From assembly GCA_019306065.1 (NCBI GenBank), contig JAFDMF010000010.1, forward strand, positions 1-60,338: DNA of 60,338 nt, written 5' to 3'. Of the stretch, positions 17,087 through 26,179 are shown piece by piece; the stretch's first letter is position 1, and every line of letters starts with the position of its first letter. Source of the stretch: Deltaproteobacteria bacterium (GTDB lineage: Bacteria; Desulfobacterota; Desulfobacteria; Desulfobacterales; JAFDMD01). The position numbers were made by a program, and so were the translations under genes. Below the pieces are notes generated by a model that saw nothing but the letters and a program-made list of their open reading frames with translations, did not search any database and was not told the origin of the DNA.

Positions 17087-17761
17087 TCAAACTTTTATTA
17101 AAGAGGCTACAAATTTATAATAATAATTCTTATATGGAATTCCTCCGAGGCTTACGCATAAGTATATATTGTTTACTGATAACTCAAAAGAACCGTTATT
17201 TTTTTCCAAGTATTCTTTCTCAAGCGAAGGGTCTGTTACCGAAAGAGTATATGTTTTATTATTATATTTAAATTCAGCGCGAACTTTGCGTTTTGGGTTG
17301 TTAAACTCCGCTCCTTCCACAGCAACCTTTATTGTTAAAGAATTAGGTTGAATAAGATATACGGATTCTCCGTTTCCCGCGTTTATATCTTCCGGTATTC
17401 TATCGTTTATGCCTTGATAGCTTGGGCATCCTGATTCCCATAACTTTTCCGGCGAATCCAATAATAAGCCGAGTTTGTTTTTATTATATTCTCCTATCTT
17501 TTCCCAGCAATGCTTATCATTTATTAAATAGTTTTCCTGTTGATTTGGCGAAGGTTTATGTTTTTTTACGGGGATTTTTATAATATCAAGAAGGTTTGGA
17601 ATACCACCGTTTTTATAGCTCATCTCCTCTTCCGATATTTTTTCCGTTTCGCGGGCGCTTATAGGTCTTATCCATTTTTTAGATTTAATCTCTTTTCCGA
17701 CTATACATCTGCCGGACATTCTTCTTGAATTTGCAAGGCATACGATAATTTTTGTATCCAT
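17087..17761 (-). CDS. Dual OB-fold-like protein of the DUF488 cassette
   Basis: A 224-residue protein, first gene of a three-gene minus-strand cassette. It begins KIIVCLANSRRMSGRCIVGK followed by KWIRPISARETEKISEEEM, and ends with YLCVSLGGIPYKNYYYKFVA. This pattern (LANSRK...GRCvAG, WIRPvs..., LCvSLGe) matches proteins described as dual-OB-domain (DuOB) and frequently found next to DUF488 genes. OB folds usually bind nucleic acid or nucleotides. The name is a recollection of the family rather than a demonstrated match. No catalytic residues are evident. Confidence 0.65.
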   Translation of the reverse strand: MDTKIIVCLANSRRMSGRCIVGKEIKSKKWIRPISARETEKISEEEMSYKNGGIPNLLDIIKIPVKKHKPSPNQQENYLINDKHCWEKIGEYNKNKLGLLLDSPEKLWESGCPSYQGINDRIPEDINAGNGESVYLIQPNSLTIKVAVEGAEFNNPKRKVRAEFKYNNKTYTLSVTDPSLEKEYLEKNNGSFELSVNNIYLCVSLGGIPYKNYYYKFVASLIKV

Positions 17762-17868
17762 TTGATTTATCCTTTAAAAAACGGATATTATTTTCTAATT
17801 CTAATTTAAAATAAAACATAAAAAAAATTTACTTGCAAGCGGAAATGGAGGGTATAAGACAAACAATA

Positions 17869-19236
17869 TTAAAACTCGGAGCTTCGGCAGACTGACAAAC
17901 CGGCAGATACGCTTTTTTCATCCGCTATTTTCAAGGATTTATCTAATATTTCAATAGCTTCGTCAATAATGTCTTCTTCTATTATCAAAGGAGGCGCTAT
18001 TATAAGGGTATCTTTCCATGGATTGACAAATAAGCCTTTATTCATAGCATCTGCCGCCACTTTGGCGGTCATTTTGATTTTATCGTCTTTTTTATCAAAA
18101 GATTCCTTTGTTTTTCTGTTTTTAACTAATTCCAGCGCCCAAAAGTGTCCTATGCCTCTAACGTCTCCTATGGATTGATGTTTGTCCGCCAATCGGTAAA
18201 GTTTTTTTTTAAGATATGAGGCTCCTTTTTGACAAATTCCGGAGTCCATCAGCCTTTTATATTCGGCAATTGCGGCAGGTATCGGAGAGGATGCAAGGGG
18301 ATGATAAGAATAGGTATGTCCATGAGAAAATGGATTGTTTTCAAAAAAGTTAAATATTTTTTCGGAAGAGGCTGTAATCCCGAGCGGCGTATAAGCTGCG
18401 GTAACTCCTTTTGCGGTTGTAATAATATCGGGTATAACATTCCAATGCTCCATAGCAAAGGCTTTGCCTGTTCTAAACCAGCCGGACATAACCTCGTCCG
18501 CTATAAAAAGAATGTTATTTTTGTCGCATATATTTTTTATCATCGGAAAGTATTCGGGAGGCGGAACAATTCGTCCGTTTGTTCCCACTACAGGCTCCGC
18601 TATAAACGCGGCTATACTTCCCTCTTTTTTTATAATATAATCTATGTATGAGGCGCATAATATATTACATTTAGGGTAGGTCAGATTAAAAGGGCATCTG
18701 TAGCAGTAGCAATCCGGCGCAAAAACTACTCCTTGAGTAGCGCAGCGGGTTTTTTCCGATATAAAGCGTCTTGCCTCTCCTGTAAAGGCGGCTCCTGCGG
18801 AAGTAGAGCCGTGATAAGAATTATATCTTGATATTATTTTATATTCCGGCATTTTAAACTGCCGCGTCATTTTTAAGGCGGCTTCGTTAGCTTCTGTTCC
18901 GCTTGTAGAAAAAAAGAATCTATTTAAACCCTTAGGCATAACAGATAAAAGCGCTTCTATCGATTCCAATGCTATTTCGGTTATGAAAGATGGATTTACA
19001 TACTGTAATTTTTCCGCCTGTTTTATAATCGCCTCGACTATTGCCGGGTTTTTGTGTCCCAAATTTGAGCAGACAAGCTGGGAAGAAAAATCTATATATC
19101 TTTTTTTGTTATCGTCATAAAAAAACACCCCTTCGGCATCCGTTATTATCTTAACGTCTCTGTCTTTTTTCTGAATACCCCAAGGGCTGTAGATATGTGT
19201 TATCAATTTTTTGACTTTGTCTTTTGATATGCTCAT
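17869..19236 (-). CDS. Class III aminotransferase
   Basis: A 455-residue PLP-dependent omega-aminotransferase. Key segments: STSGTEANEAALKMTRQF, YNSYHGSTSAGAAFTG, FIAEPVVGTNG, LFIADEVMSGWFRTG, and TTAKGVTAAYTPLGI with the PLP lysine. A CYCYRCPFNLTYPKCNILC insertion resembles that of taurine:pyruvate-like or beta-alanine-type aminotransferases. The amino donor cannot be deduced from sequence alone. It is a single-gene unit with a TATCTCC-complement Shine-Dalgarno (GGAGATA) just upstream of the start. Confidence 0.9.
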   Translation of the reverse strand: MSISKDKVKKLITHIYSPWGIQKKDRDVKIITDAEGVFFYDDNKKRYIDFSSQLVCSNLGHKNPAIVEAIIKQAEKLQYVNPSFITEIALESIEALLSVMPKGLNRFFFSTSGTEANEAALKMTRQFKMPEYKIISRYNSYHGSTSAGAAFTGEARRFISEKTRCATQGVVFAPDCYCYRCPFNLTYPKCNILCASYIDYIIKKEGSIAAFIAEPVVGTNGRIVPPPEYFPMIKNICDKNNILFIADEVMSGWFRTGKAFAMEHWNVIPDIITTAKGVTAAYTPLGITASSEKIFNFFENNPFSHGHTYSYHPLASSPIPAAIAEYKRLMDSGICQKGASYLKKKLYRLADKHQSIGDVRGIGHFWALELVKNRKTKESFDKKDDKIKMTAKVAADAMNKGLFVNPWKDTLIIAPPLIIEEDIIDEAIEILDKSLKIADEKSVSAGLSVCRSSEF

Positions 19237-19595
19237 TATATCTCCTTATATAAATTCTTTTTGTAAAAAACGCGTTTTTTTACAGGAATTTTTTAAGCCG
19301 TAAATTAAAACTTATTATTCAATAAAACATTTTGTATAACCTGTTTTTTTGCAACTTATAACAGCGTATAGAATTTTTACATGCCTTTGAGTATGAATTA
19401 AATGGCGTGCAATGAGAAAATATTATATAAGGTTTTAAAAAAAAATTCAATTTGTGATTTGTATCGGTTTTTAAAATCATTGTTTAAGTTAAAATAGACG
19501 GGCGTTTTATAAAGTTTTTTACTTGTTTAGTTTGAAATGTTGTATTAAAAGAGAAAGTTATTATTATCCGAATATTATTTAATAAGGAGAATAGA
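19237..19595. other. Divergent intergenic region between aminotransferase and DUF2145 pair
   Basis: This AT-rich spacer separates divergently transcribed genes and must hold promoters for both. It contains a hairpin at 19253-19290 (AATTCTTTTTGTAAAAAA with TTTTTTTACAGGAATT), loosely similar to the palindrome ends at 7621. Directly before the plus-strand gene is AAGGAG (19583-19588). I see no RNA gene, open frame or clear promoter elements. Confidence 0.5.
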
Positions 19596-19946
19596 ATGAC
19601 AAAAAATATAATTTTTACTATTTTTACCGCATTTATTTTAATTTTTTACGGTTGTGCATTTGCAGGCGATACTCATAGCGGGCAAGCGGCGGCGGAATCT
19701 GCCAAAGCGGGATCTCATGTCAGTAAAAGCGTAGCCCATGCCATTATGGGGACAGGACAGGTTGTTTCTGCGGCTTCTGCCGTTCCGTTAGCTATTAGCG
19801 GAGCTGTAGGAGGAGTATCTGCCGAATTGGCAAAGGATTTAATGGATGCGGCAACCCGTCCGATAGGAGAGCCGCTTGAAATTACGGATGAAACTGTATC
19901 CGTTGATCCCCCGCCTGATCAAGTTTTAAAAATTGATAAAGAATAA
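19596..19946 (+). CDS. Small secreted protein preceding DUF2145 gene
   Basis: A 116-residue protein with an N-terminal signal peptide (MTKNIIFTIFTAFILIFYGC) ending in a Cys-Ala-Phe-Ala site, followed by an Ala/Gly/Ser-rich region (SAKAGSHVSKSVAHAIMGTG) and an acidic C-terminus. It could be cleaved after AFA or lipidated at the Cys. The stop is 26 bases before the DUF2145 gene. The same kind of small exported protein often precedes DUF2145 genes elsewhere. No function known. Confidence 0.75.
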   Translation: MTKNIIFTIFTAFILIFYGCAFAGDTHSGQAAAESAKAGSHVSKSVAHAIMGTGQVVSAASAVPLAISGAVGGVSAELAKDLMDAATRPIGEPLEITDETVSVDPPPDQVLKIDKE

Positions 19947-19972
19947 CAACTAATTCAAAAGGAATATCTTTT

Positions 19973-20776
19973 ATGAGACATATACTTGGAATATTAACCG
20001 TGTTATTTTATATTTTGTCCGCGTATCACCCCGCATATTCGGGAAGCAGTCAGGCATTAGGCGATATCTATTTTGAACCCGAACGAATAATAAAGTTTGC
20101 CAAAGGTTTTGAAAAATCTTTGGCAAAGAATGGCGCGCGAGTTGCAATAGTCGCGAGAGTAGGGCGTTCTCGAGATAAGCTGCCGGAAGGTATTAATTTT
20201 ACCCATACGGCTATTGCCGTTTATTCACAAATTACTACGGTTAATGGCAGAAAAATACCCGGATATGCGATTTATAATTTATATCAAAGAGATAAACAGC
20301 CTGATATTAGCGATTTAATACAAGATTATCCCGTAGATTTTTTCTCGGGAGTTCAAGTTCTTGAAGCTGGAGTTATTATACCGTCTCCAGAAATTCAAGC
20401 AAGTTTATTAAATGTATTGATTTCAGATAATTATAAGAAGTTGCATAATTTAAAATATTCAGTGATTTCAAATCCTTTTACCCTTGATTTACAGAATTGT
20501 ACAGAACATACTTTGGATTTATTATTTTCCGCAATTTATAAAACAAATGATATTAAACGAATAAAGAAGAATGAGGAGGCATATTTTGAGCCTCAGTCTA
20601 TAAATATCAATCCTATTAAATTGGCATTAGGAACTTTATTTGCGGCGGACGTAACAACTTCGGATCATCCGAATAAGCCCGTAACTGCCACTTTTACTAC
20701 AATCGGTAGATTTCTTCAAAAATATGACAAAAAAACGAAGGTATATATTATAAAAGAAGAAGCTCAAAACAATTAA
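19973..20776 (+). CDS. DUF2145 family exported protein
   Basis: A 267-residue protein with signal peptide (LGILTVLFYILSAYHPAYSG) and the DUF2145 features INFTHTAIAVYSQIT, GYAIYNLYQRDKQPDISDLI, and LDLQNCTEHTLDLLFSAIY. The His, Asn and Cys in these blocks suggest a papain/NlpC-P60-like fold facing the periplasm. Activity has not been shown for the family. It is in an operon with the small exported protein just upstream. Confidence 0.82.
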   Translation: MRHILGILTVLFYILSAYHPAYSGSSQALGDIYFEPERIIKFAKGFEKSLAKNGARVAIVARVGRSRDKLPEGINFTHTAIAVYSQITTVNGRKIPGYAIYNLYQRDKQPDISDLIQDYPVDFFSGVQVLEAGVIIPSPEIQASLLNVLISDNYKKLHNLKYSVISNPFTLDLQNCTEHTLDLLFSAIYKTNDIKRIKKNEEAYFEPQSININPIKLALGTLFAADVTTSDHPNKPVTATFTTIGRFLQKYDKKTKVYIIKEEAQNN

Positions 20777-20982
20777 GAACAAAGCGGTTATAAAATTAAT
20801 TGGTTTTGACTTTTATCGTCAGTATTGCGTAAAAAACAAAATTTTTGGATTTAAGCGATTTGAATTAAGGATTGATATTTAATGCTATGAGTTTAGTGAT
20901 CAATTCTATATTTGACATTCTTTTTTATCTGCTTTATTCATTACGTTTGTAATAATAGCAAGATATAAATATAAAAAAGGAT

Positions 20983-22485
20983 ATGCAGATGAATTTTAAC
21001 AAAAATATAACGGTTATTCTTTTTATTTTAACGTTTATATTTTCAACCTCTTTGTTATCCTTTGCTTCTGATGTTGAATCTACTGAATCCGTATTAAATA
21101 GCGCTGTTCATCAAAAAGAGGATATTTCTAATGTAGGGCATGGACATATAAATCTGGGCGAAATTTTACCTATAGCCAGCTGCATACCTTTTGCTTTTAT
21201 GCTGCTTTCAATTGCTTTTTTGCCGCTTATAGCCCCTTCTTTTTGGCATCATCATTTCGGGAAAATTTCCGTTTTATGGGCTTTGGTATTAGGGGTTCCG
21301 TTTATTTTTATCTTTAAACAGGATGCGGTTTATGAATTATTTCATATAATAATTGCAGATTATATTCCGTTTATTGTTTTATTATGGTCTCTTTATACCG
21401 TATCCGGCGGTATTTTGCTCCGCGGTTCTTTAAGAGGAACTCCTATAGTTAATACTATTATATTAATGATAGGCATTGGTTTAGCCTCTTGGATGGGAAC
21501 TACCGGCGCGGCAATGCTTCTTATTCGTCCTTTGATAAGGGCAAATAATTATAGAAAAAATAAAACCTTTATAGTTGTATTTTTTATATTTTTGGTAGCA
21601 AATATAGGCGGTTCTCTTACTCCTTTGGGGGATCCGCCTCTTTTTTTGGGCTTTTTGCATGGGGTAAACTTTTTATGGACATTTAATATATTTTTTCAGA
21701 TGGTTACGGTATCTCTAATCCTTATTGTCATATATTTTATAATGGATACTTACTATTATCGTAAAGAAAAAATAACTGCTTTTAAAGAAGAAAAAATCCC
21801 TTTAAAGTTAGAAGGAACATATAATTTTTTATTTCTTGCCGGTATAGTCGGCGCGGTTTTGGCAAGCGGACTGTTTGATTTGGGAGAGGTTAATACATTC
21901 GGGGTTCACAGAGCGGCGCTTGATTGGATAAGAGACGGATCTTTAATTTTGCTCGGTTTTTTTTCTCTTTTGGTAACTCCCAGAAATTTACGCGAAGATA
22001 ATGAATTTACATGGTTTCCTATAATAGAGGTGGCGTCTCTTTTTATAGGAATTTTTATTACTATGGTGCCCTGTCTTCTTATATTAAAAGCAGGAGAAAA
22101 AGGCGCTTTGGCGTTTTTAATAGAAGCCGTTAAAGAGCCGTATCATTATTTTTGGGTTACCGGAATTCTTTCGGCTTTTTTGGACAATGCGCCTACATAT
22201 TTAACATTTTTCAATACGGCTTTGGGAAGCTTTTATGCTAATATGCCGGAAAGCGAAGCCGTAAAATTATTAATGACGGACAAAGCTATATATCTTAAAG
22301 CAATATCTACGGGCGCCGTATTTTTCGGAGCATGCAGTTATATAGGAAACGCTCCGAACTTTATGGTAAAATCAATAGCCGAAGCATCAGGGGTTAAAAT
22401 GCCTGGGTTTTTCGGATACATTCTAAAGTATTCGTTGGTATTGTTGATACCCTGCTTTTTAATAGTAACATTTATATTTTTTTAA
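20983..22485 (+). CDS. NhaD-type Na+/H+ antiporter
   Basis: A 500-residue polytopic membrane protein (about 12 helices) of the ion-transporter superfamily. Motifs: SWMGTTGAAMLLIRPLIRAN, VANIGGSLTPLGDPPLFLGF, and FLDNAPTYLTFFNTALGSFY, repeated inverted motifs characteristic of NhaD/ArsB-like transporters. It has an N-terminal signal-like hydrophobic segment. Sodium/proton exchange is the most likely function, with citrate or arsenite transport as a weaker alternative. It is 16 bases upstream of a sensor kinase gene in the same direction, so the two may be co-regulated. Confidence 0.85.
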   Translation: MQMNFNKNITVILFILTFIFSTSLLSFASDVESTESVLNSAVHQKEDISNVGHGHINLGEILPIASCIPFAFMLLSIAFLPLIAPSFWHHHFGKISVLWALVLGVPFIFIFKQDAVYELFHIIIADYIPFIVLLWSLYTVSGGILLRGSLRGTPIVNTIILMIGIGLASWMGTTGAAMLLIRPLIRANNYRKNKTFIVVFFIFLVANIGGSLTPLGDPPLFLGFLHGVNFLWTFNIFFQMVTVSLILIVIYFIMDTYYYRKEKITAFKEEKIPLKLEGTYNFLFLAGIVGAVLASGLFDLGEVNTFGVHRAALDWIRDGSLILLGFFSLLVTPRNLREDNEFTWFPIIEVASLFIGIFITMVPCLLILKAGEKGALAFLIEAVKEPYHYFWVTGILSAFLDNAPTYLTFFNTALGSFYANMPESEAVKLLMTDKAIYLKAISTGAVFFGACSYIGNAPNFMVKSIAEASGVKMPGFFGYILKYSLVLLIPCFLIVTFIFF

Positions 22486-22501
22486 CATATCGGATTAAAT
22501 T

Positions 22502-24061
22502 ATGACAAATCAAAGAGTATATGAAGAAAGTCTTGCGGACGAACTACTTATATCTCAGATAATTGACGGCAGCACAGCGCCTACTTTTGTAATAAACAAA
22601 GAGCATATAGTAGTTCATTGGAATAAGGCGCTGGAAAGATTAACAGGCTGTTTGGCGGAAGAAATAGTGGGCACAGACCGGCAATGGAAGCCTTTTAGGA
22701 ATAAAAAACGTCCTATAATGGCGGATATAATATTAGATCAATATGAAGCCGGAGAAATAGATAAATACTACGGTAAAAAATGGCGCAGGTCTCGTTTGAT
22801 AGAAGGAGGTTATGAAGCCGAAGAGTTTTTTCCGAATCTTAACAAATGGATCTTTTTTACCGCCGCTCCAATAAAAAATACGGAAGGTAAAATAATAGGC
22901 GCCATAGAAACCTTATGGGATACTACGGAGAAAAAAGAGGCGGAAGATCAGCTTGAACGTAAGAATAGAAGATTAGCGGATCTTCACGAAAGATACATAT
23001 CTCTTTTTGACAATGATCCGAATCCGATATTTATTGTAGATGCCAAAACATTAAGAATTTTGGATATGAACAGACGAGCTGAAATATGCTACAATTATTC
23101 CAAAGAGGAATTGCATAATAGTTTATTTTTAAAACTCGGAGATGAAAATGACGAAGAAATATTAAAAGGATTAAAAGAGCTTAAAGATGAGCAATCATTA
23201 CTATTTTCAAAAAAGAAACATTATAAAAAAGGAGGAGTTCCTTTTCATGTAAATATTAGCGTCTCTTATGCAACTTATAAAAAAAATGACGTATTTATAG
23301 CATCTACTACAGATGTTTCGGAAATGGTTGAAAAGGATATTCAGCTTATACAGGCATCCAAAATGACAACATTAGGGCTTATGGCTTCAGGCATGGCGCA
23401 TGAAATCAATCAGCCATTAAATGTGCTTCAGATATGCGCGGATTTTTTTATGAAAATGATCAATAAAAAAGAGAAAATCAGTTTTGAGCAGTTAAAAGAT
23501 ATAGCCGAAGACATTTCAAATAATGTGACAAGAGCCGCCGCAATAATCAAGCATCTCAGAGATTTTTCCCGTCAGTCTGATGCGGCAAGAAACAGAATAA
23601 ATTTAAACGATCCTATTAGGGAAGTTTTTAACGTTTTAGGTTATCAGATAAAATCTCATAATATACAACTTATTATTGAACTTGATCCGGCTCTGCCATC
23701 TGTTATGGCGGATCATAATCGGCTGGAACAGGTCTTTATAAATCTTGTAACAAATGCGATAGATGCTATGGACGAAAAGGAGAGCGGCAGCAAAAAAGAG
23801 TTTAAAAAACTGCTTACCGTAAAAACATTTGCCGAAAACAACATTGTGGCGGCTACGGTTGCGGATACAGGCATAGGAATGTCTAAAGAGACCATAGGCA
23901 AAATATTCGAACCGTTTTTTACTACAAAAATGGTAGGTAAAGGAACAGGGCTTGGAGTCAGCATAAGTCATGGAATAGTGGAAGATTATGACGGCAAAAT
24001 AGATATGACAAGCGAGATTGGCAAAGGAACTACGTTTAAGGTTACGTTTCCTGCTGTTTAA
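22502..24061 (+). CDS. PAS-PAS sensor histidine kinase
   Basis: A 519-residue soluble sensor kinase with no transmembrane helices. PAS 1 is at about residues 15-150 (PTFVINKEHIVVHWNKALER), PAS 2 at about 165-285 (DNDPNPIFIVDAKTLRILDM), HisKA around residue 300 (MASGMAHEINQPLNVLQIC, phospho-His in AHEIN), and HATPase_c with N-box LVTNAIDAMDE, G1 box VADTGIGMSKE and G2 FTTKMVGKGTGLGVSIS. It senses an unknown cytoplasmic signal. It follows the antiporter gene, and the next gene is a receiver-domain kinase that may be its phosphorelay partner. Confidence 0.92.
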   Translation: MTNQRVYEESLADELLISQIIDGSTAPTFVINKEHIVVHWNKALERLTGCLAEEIVGTDRQWKPFRNKKRPIMADIILDQYEAGEIDKYYGKKWRRSRLIEGGYEAEEFFPNLNKWIFFTAAPIKNTEGKIIGAIETLWDTTEKKEAEDQLERKNRRLADLHERYISLFDNDPNPIFIVDAKTLRILDMNRRAEICYNYSKEELHNSLFLKLGDENDEEILKGLKELKDEQSLLFSKKKHYKKGGVPFHVNISVSYATYKKNDVFIASTTDVSEMVEKDIQLIQASKMTTLGLMASGMAHEINQPLNVLQICADFFMKMINKKEKISFEQLKDIAEDISNNVTRAAAIIKHLRDFSRQSDAARNRINLNDPIREVFNVLGYQIKSHNIQLIIELDPALPSVMADHNRLEQVFINLVTNAIDAMDEKESGSKKEFKKLLTVKTFAENNIVAATVADTGIGMSKETIGKIFEPFFTTKMVGKGTGLGVSISHGIVEDYDGKIDMTSEIGKGTTFKVTFPAV

Positions 24062-24205
24062 ATTTCGTTGTATAACTTCTTAATTTGCCCGTTTGCGGCG
24101 TTATGCGAAAATTTTAATCCTCGAAATACTCCAGTATTCCTGCGGTTAAAATTTTTTTCGCCTTGAACTTGAACAAACCACTTTGCTATCCTGCAAAATT
24201 TAATC
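24060..24205. repeat. Palindromic intergenic repeat, second AAATTT-family copy
   Basis: It starts AAATTTCGTTGTATAACTTC at the end of the kinase stop codon and ends CACTTTGCTATCCTGCAAAA. The centre reads TTTTAATCCTCGAAATACTC with its inverted complement. It shares block order and several exact stretches (AATCCTCGAA, CCTGCGGTTAAAATTTTT) with the copy at 15829-15971. Confidence 0.65.
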
Positions 24206-24269
24206 ATTCTTTTTTGTATCTGATTTTAGTTATGGGGGTTTCCTCTGTTGATATTTTAATAAAGAGATT

Positions 24270-24345
24270 TATCCTTGCTGCGTTTGTCGAAATGACAAAA
24301 AAATTACTTCCGGTCATTTCGAGCGAAGCGAGAAATCCCTTTATT
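24270..24345. repeat. Dispersed inverted repeat of the CATTTCGAGCGAAGCGAG type
   Basis: Left arm CTTGCTGCGTTTGTCGAAAT and right arm GTCATTTCGAGCGAAGCGAG form an imperfect inverted repeat around a run of A. Similar blocks occur near 31665-31790 and 53630-53705. Such elements are widespread in intergenic DNA of many bacteria; function unknown. Confidence 0.6.
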
Positions 24346-24418
24346 ATTTTGGATAATTATTACTTTTTGCGTCTATAATGCGGAGACAGGTAAATTATAA
24401 TTATAATCGGGTAAAATT

Positions 24419-25906
24419 ATGGAAAAAATACTAATAATAGATGATGAGCAAGATATTTTAAAACTACTTTCTATGTCGCTTAGAGCAGACGGTTATCAAA
24501 CCTTGACCGCTTCTTCCGGAAAAGAGGGAATTGAAGTATTTAAAAATAAGAATCCTGATATAGTTTTAACAGATATAAAAATGCCTGAAATGACAGGATT
24601 GGAAGTATTAAAAAATATCAAAGCGATCAACCCTCATTCGGAAGTAATAATAATAACGGGACATGGCGATATAGATTCCGCAATCGAAGCGCTGCAATAC
24701 GGAGCCTCCGATTTTATAAACAAGCCGGTAAAAAGCGAAGCGCTTGCGGTGGCTATAAAAAGAGCGAAAAAAAAGATAGCGATAAAAAAACAGTTAAAAT
24801 TATATACCGAAGATCTGGAATTAATGTGCGGTATTGCTACAAAAGAGTTTGAAAGGAAAAGCAAATTCCAAGAAAAATTAATCAAAAGCTCTACAGACGG
24901 CATAATAGCTACAGATAATGAATGGAAAATAGTAATATTTAACCCCGAAGCCGAAAACATTTTCGGATATAAAAAACAGGAGGTAATAAGAAAGCTTGAC
25001 GCAAGGCAGCTTTTCCCTTTTGATTTGACAAAAATACTGGATAATAAGGTTTTTTCTTATAGAGAAACCATGGTAAAATCAAAAACCGGAGAAGAAATCC
25101 CTGTAAAATTTTCGGGACGAATCCTTTATGAACAAGATAAACTAATGGGAAGCGTAGGATTTTTTCAGGATTTAAGAGAGATAAAACGTCTTGAAAAAGA
25201 GCTTCTAAAATCCGAAAGACTTGCCGCTGTAGGGCAGACCGTAGCAGGAATGGCTCATTGCATAAAGAACATACTGCACGGACTTAAAGGCGGCGGCTAC
25301 ATATTAGATCTGGGTTTTAAAAAAGGGGAGACCAAAAAGTTTGAAGAAGGCTGGCGAATGGTTAAAAGCAATATAGCAAGAACTGCGGATCTTGTATTTG
25401 ATCTTTTATCATATTCCAAAGAAAGAGAGCCGGAATATGAGCCTTATTCTCCGAAAAAACTTATAAAAGAGATATGCGATCTTTTACAAGCGATGGCAAA
25501 AGAGCATAAAGTTCAATTGTTATGCGAAGCCGACCCTTTGCTTCCGGAAATCTTAATTGATTCCAAAAGCATATATAGGGCATTATTAAATCTTGCTTCA
25601 AATGCAATAGACGCCTGCATATACGATCATGATCTTACCAAAAAACATAAGGTTTCTGTTACGGTAAAAAAAGAGGATGATAATACCGTAGTATTCGAAA
25701 TAAAAGATAACGGCGCTGGTATGACCGAAGAGGTAAAGAAAAAACTATTCGGCTCCTTTTTTTCCACCAAAGGTTCCAAAGGAACCGGACTAGGGCTGCT
25801 TGTTACTCAAAAATTAATTCATGAGCATGAGGGAACTATAGAGGTTATCTCCGAAGAAGGAAAAGGCTCCTCTTTTATAATCAGGCTTCCTCTTAAAACA
25901 GGTTAG
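24419..25906 (+). CDS. Receiver-PAS-histidine kinase hybrid
   Basis: A 495-residue protein with an N-terminal REC domain (residues 1-120; KILIIDDEQDILKLL, phospho-acceptor Asp in PDIVLTDIKMPEMTG, Lys in DFINKPVKSE). A linker helix, then a PAS domain (about 160-265; DGIIATDNEWKIVIFNPEAE) and a kinase core follow, with H-box VAGMAHCIKNILHGLKGGGY and ATP-binding motifs LASNAIDACIYD, IKDNGAGMTEE and GSKGTGLGLLVTQ. There is no DNA-binding domain. It is likely a phosphorelay intermediate together with the PAS-PAS kinase encoded upstream; the final output is not encoded nearby. Confidence 0.92.
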   Translation: MEKILIIDDEQDILKLLSMSLRADGYQTLTASSGKEGIEVFKNKNPDIVLTDIKMPEMTGLEVLKNIKAINPHSEVIIITGHGDIDSAIEALQYGASDFINKPVKSEALAVAIKRAKKKIAIKKQLKLYTEDLELMCGIATKEFERKSKFQEKLIKSSTDGIIATDNEWKIVIFNPEAENIFGYKKQEVIRKLDARQLFPFDLTKILDNKVFSYRETMVKSKTGEEIPVKFSGRILYEQDKLMGSVGFFQDLREIKRLEKELLKSERLAAVGQTVAGMAHCIKNILHGLKGGGYILDLGFKKGETKKFEEGWRMVKSNIARTADLVFDLLSYSKEREPEYEPYSPKKLIKEICDLLQAMAKEHKVQLLCEADPLLPEILIDSKSIYRALLNLASNAIDACIYDHDLTKKHKVSVTVKKEDDNTVVFEIKDNGAGMTEEVKKKLFGSFFSTKGSKGTGLGLLVTQKLIHEHEGTIEVISEEGKGSSFIIRLPLKTG

Positions 25907-25976
25907 CAAAGTTTGTTTTTCTTGCGCCATCTTTTAATTTGTTTCCTATTATTTTATGCTTTTTTTTAATCTTTTG

Positions 25977-26093
25977 CTACATTTTATTAAATTCTTTAAT
26001 AAATTTTTTAATATCGGGTAAAATAGACTTGAATCCTTTTTGAATATCCTTTTGAGCGATTTCCATTTTTTCTATTTGCTCTTGTGAAAACAT
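25977..26093 (-). CDS. Small hypothetical protein, 38 residues
   Basis: A short minus-strand frame: ATG at 26091-26093, strong Shine-Dalgarno GGAGGG 5-10 bases upstream, and stop at 25977-25979. The product is amphipathic and Lys/Ile-rich (MFSQEQIEKMEIAQKDIQKG, then FKSILPDIKKFIKEFN). It likely folds as one or two helices. No family recognised. The Shine-Dalgarno and start are part of a perfect inverted repeat that also creates a start on the opposite strand. Confidence 0.5.
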   Translation of the reverse strand: MFSQEQIEKMEIAQKDIQKGFKSILPDIKKFIKEFNKM

Positions 26094-26153
26094 ATTACCC
26101 TCCTTTTGATTTTATATATTTTTATTAATAACAATCAAAAGGAGGGTAATATG
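26091..26153. repeat. Perfect 21-bp inverted repeat carrying divergent RBS-ATG sequences
   Basis: Positions 26091-26111 and 26133-26153 are exact reverse complements separated by 21 AT-rich bases. Each arm contains GGAGGGTAATATG reading outward, so both strands have an ideal ribosome binding site and ATG. The minus arm opens the 38-codon frame; the plus arm opens only eight codons (MFSHHQKL). It could be an inverted duplication of a translation start or a large hairpin (terminator/attenuator). Confidence 0.85.
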
Positions 26154-26179
26154 TTTAGTCATCATCAAAAACTATAAAT

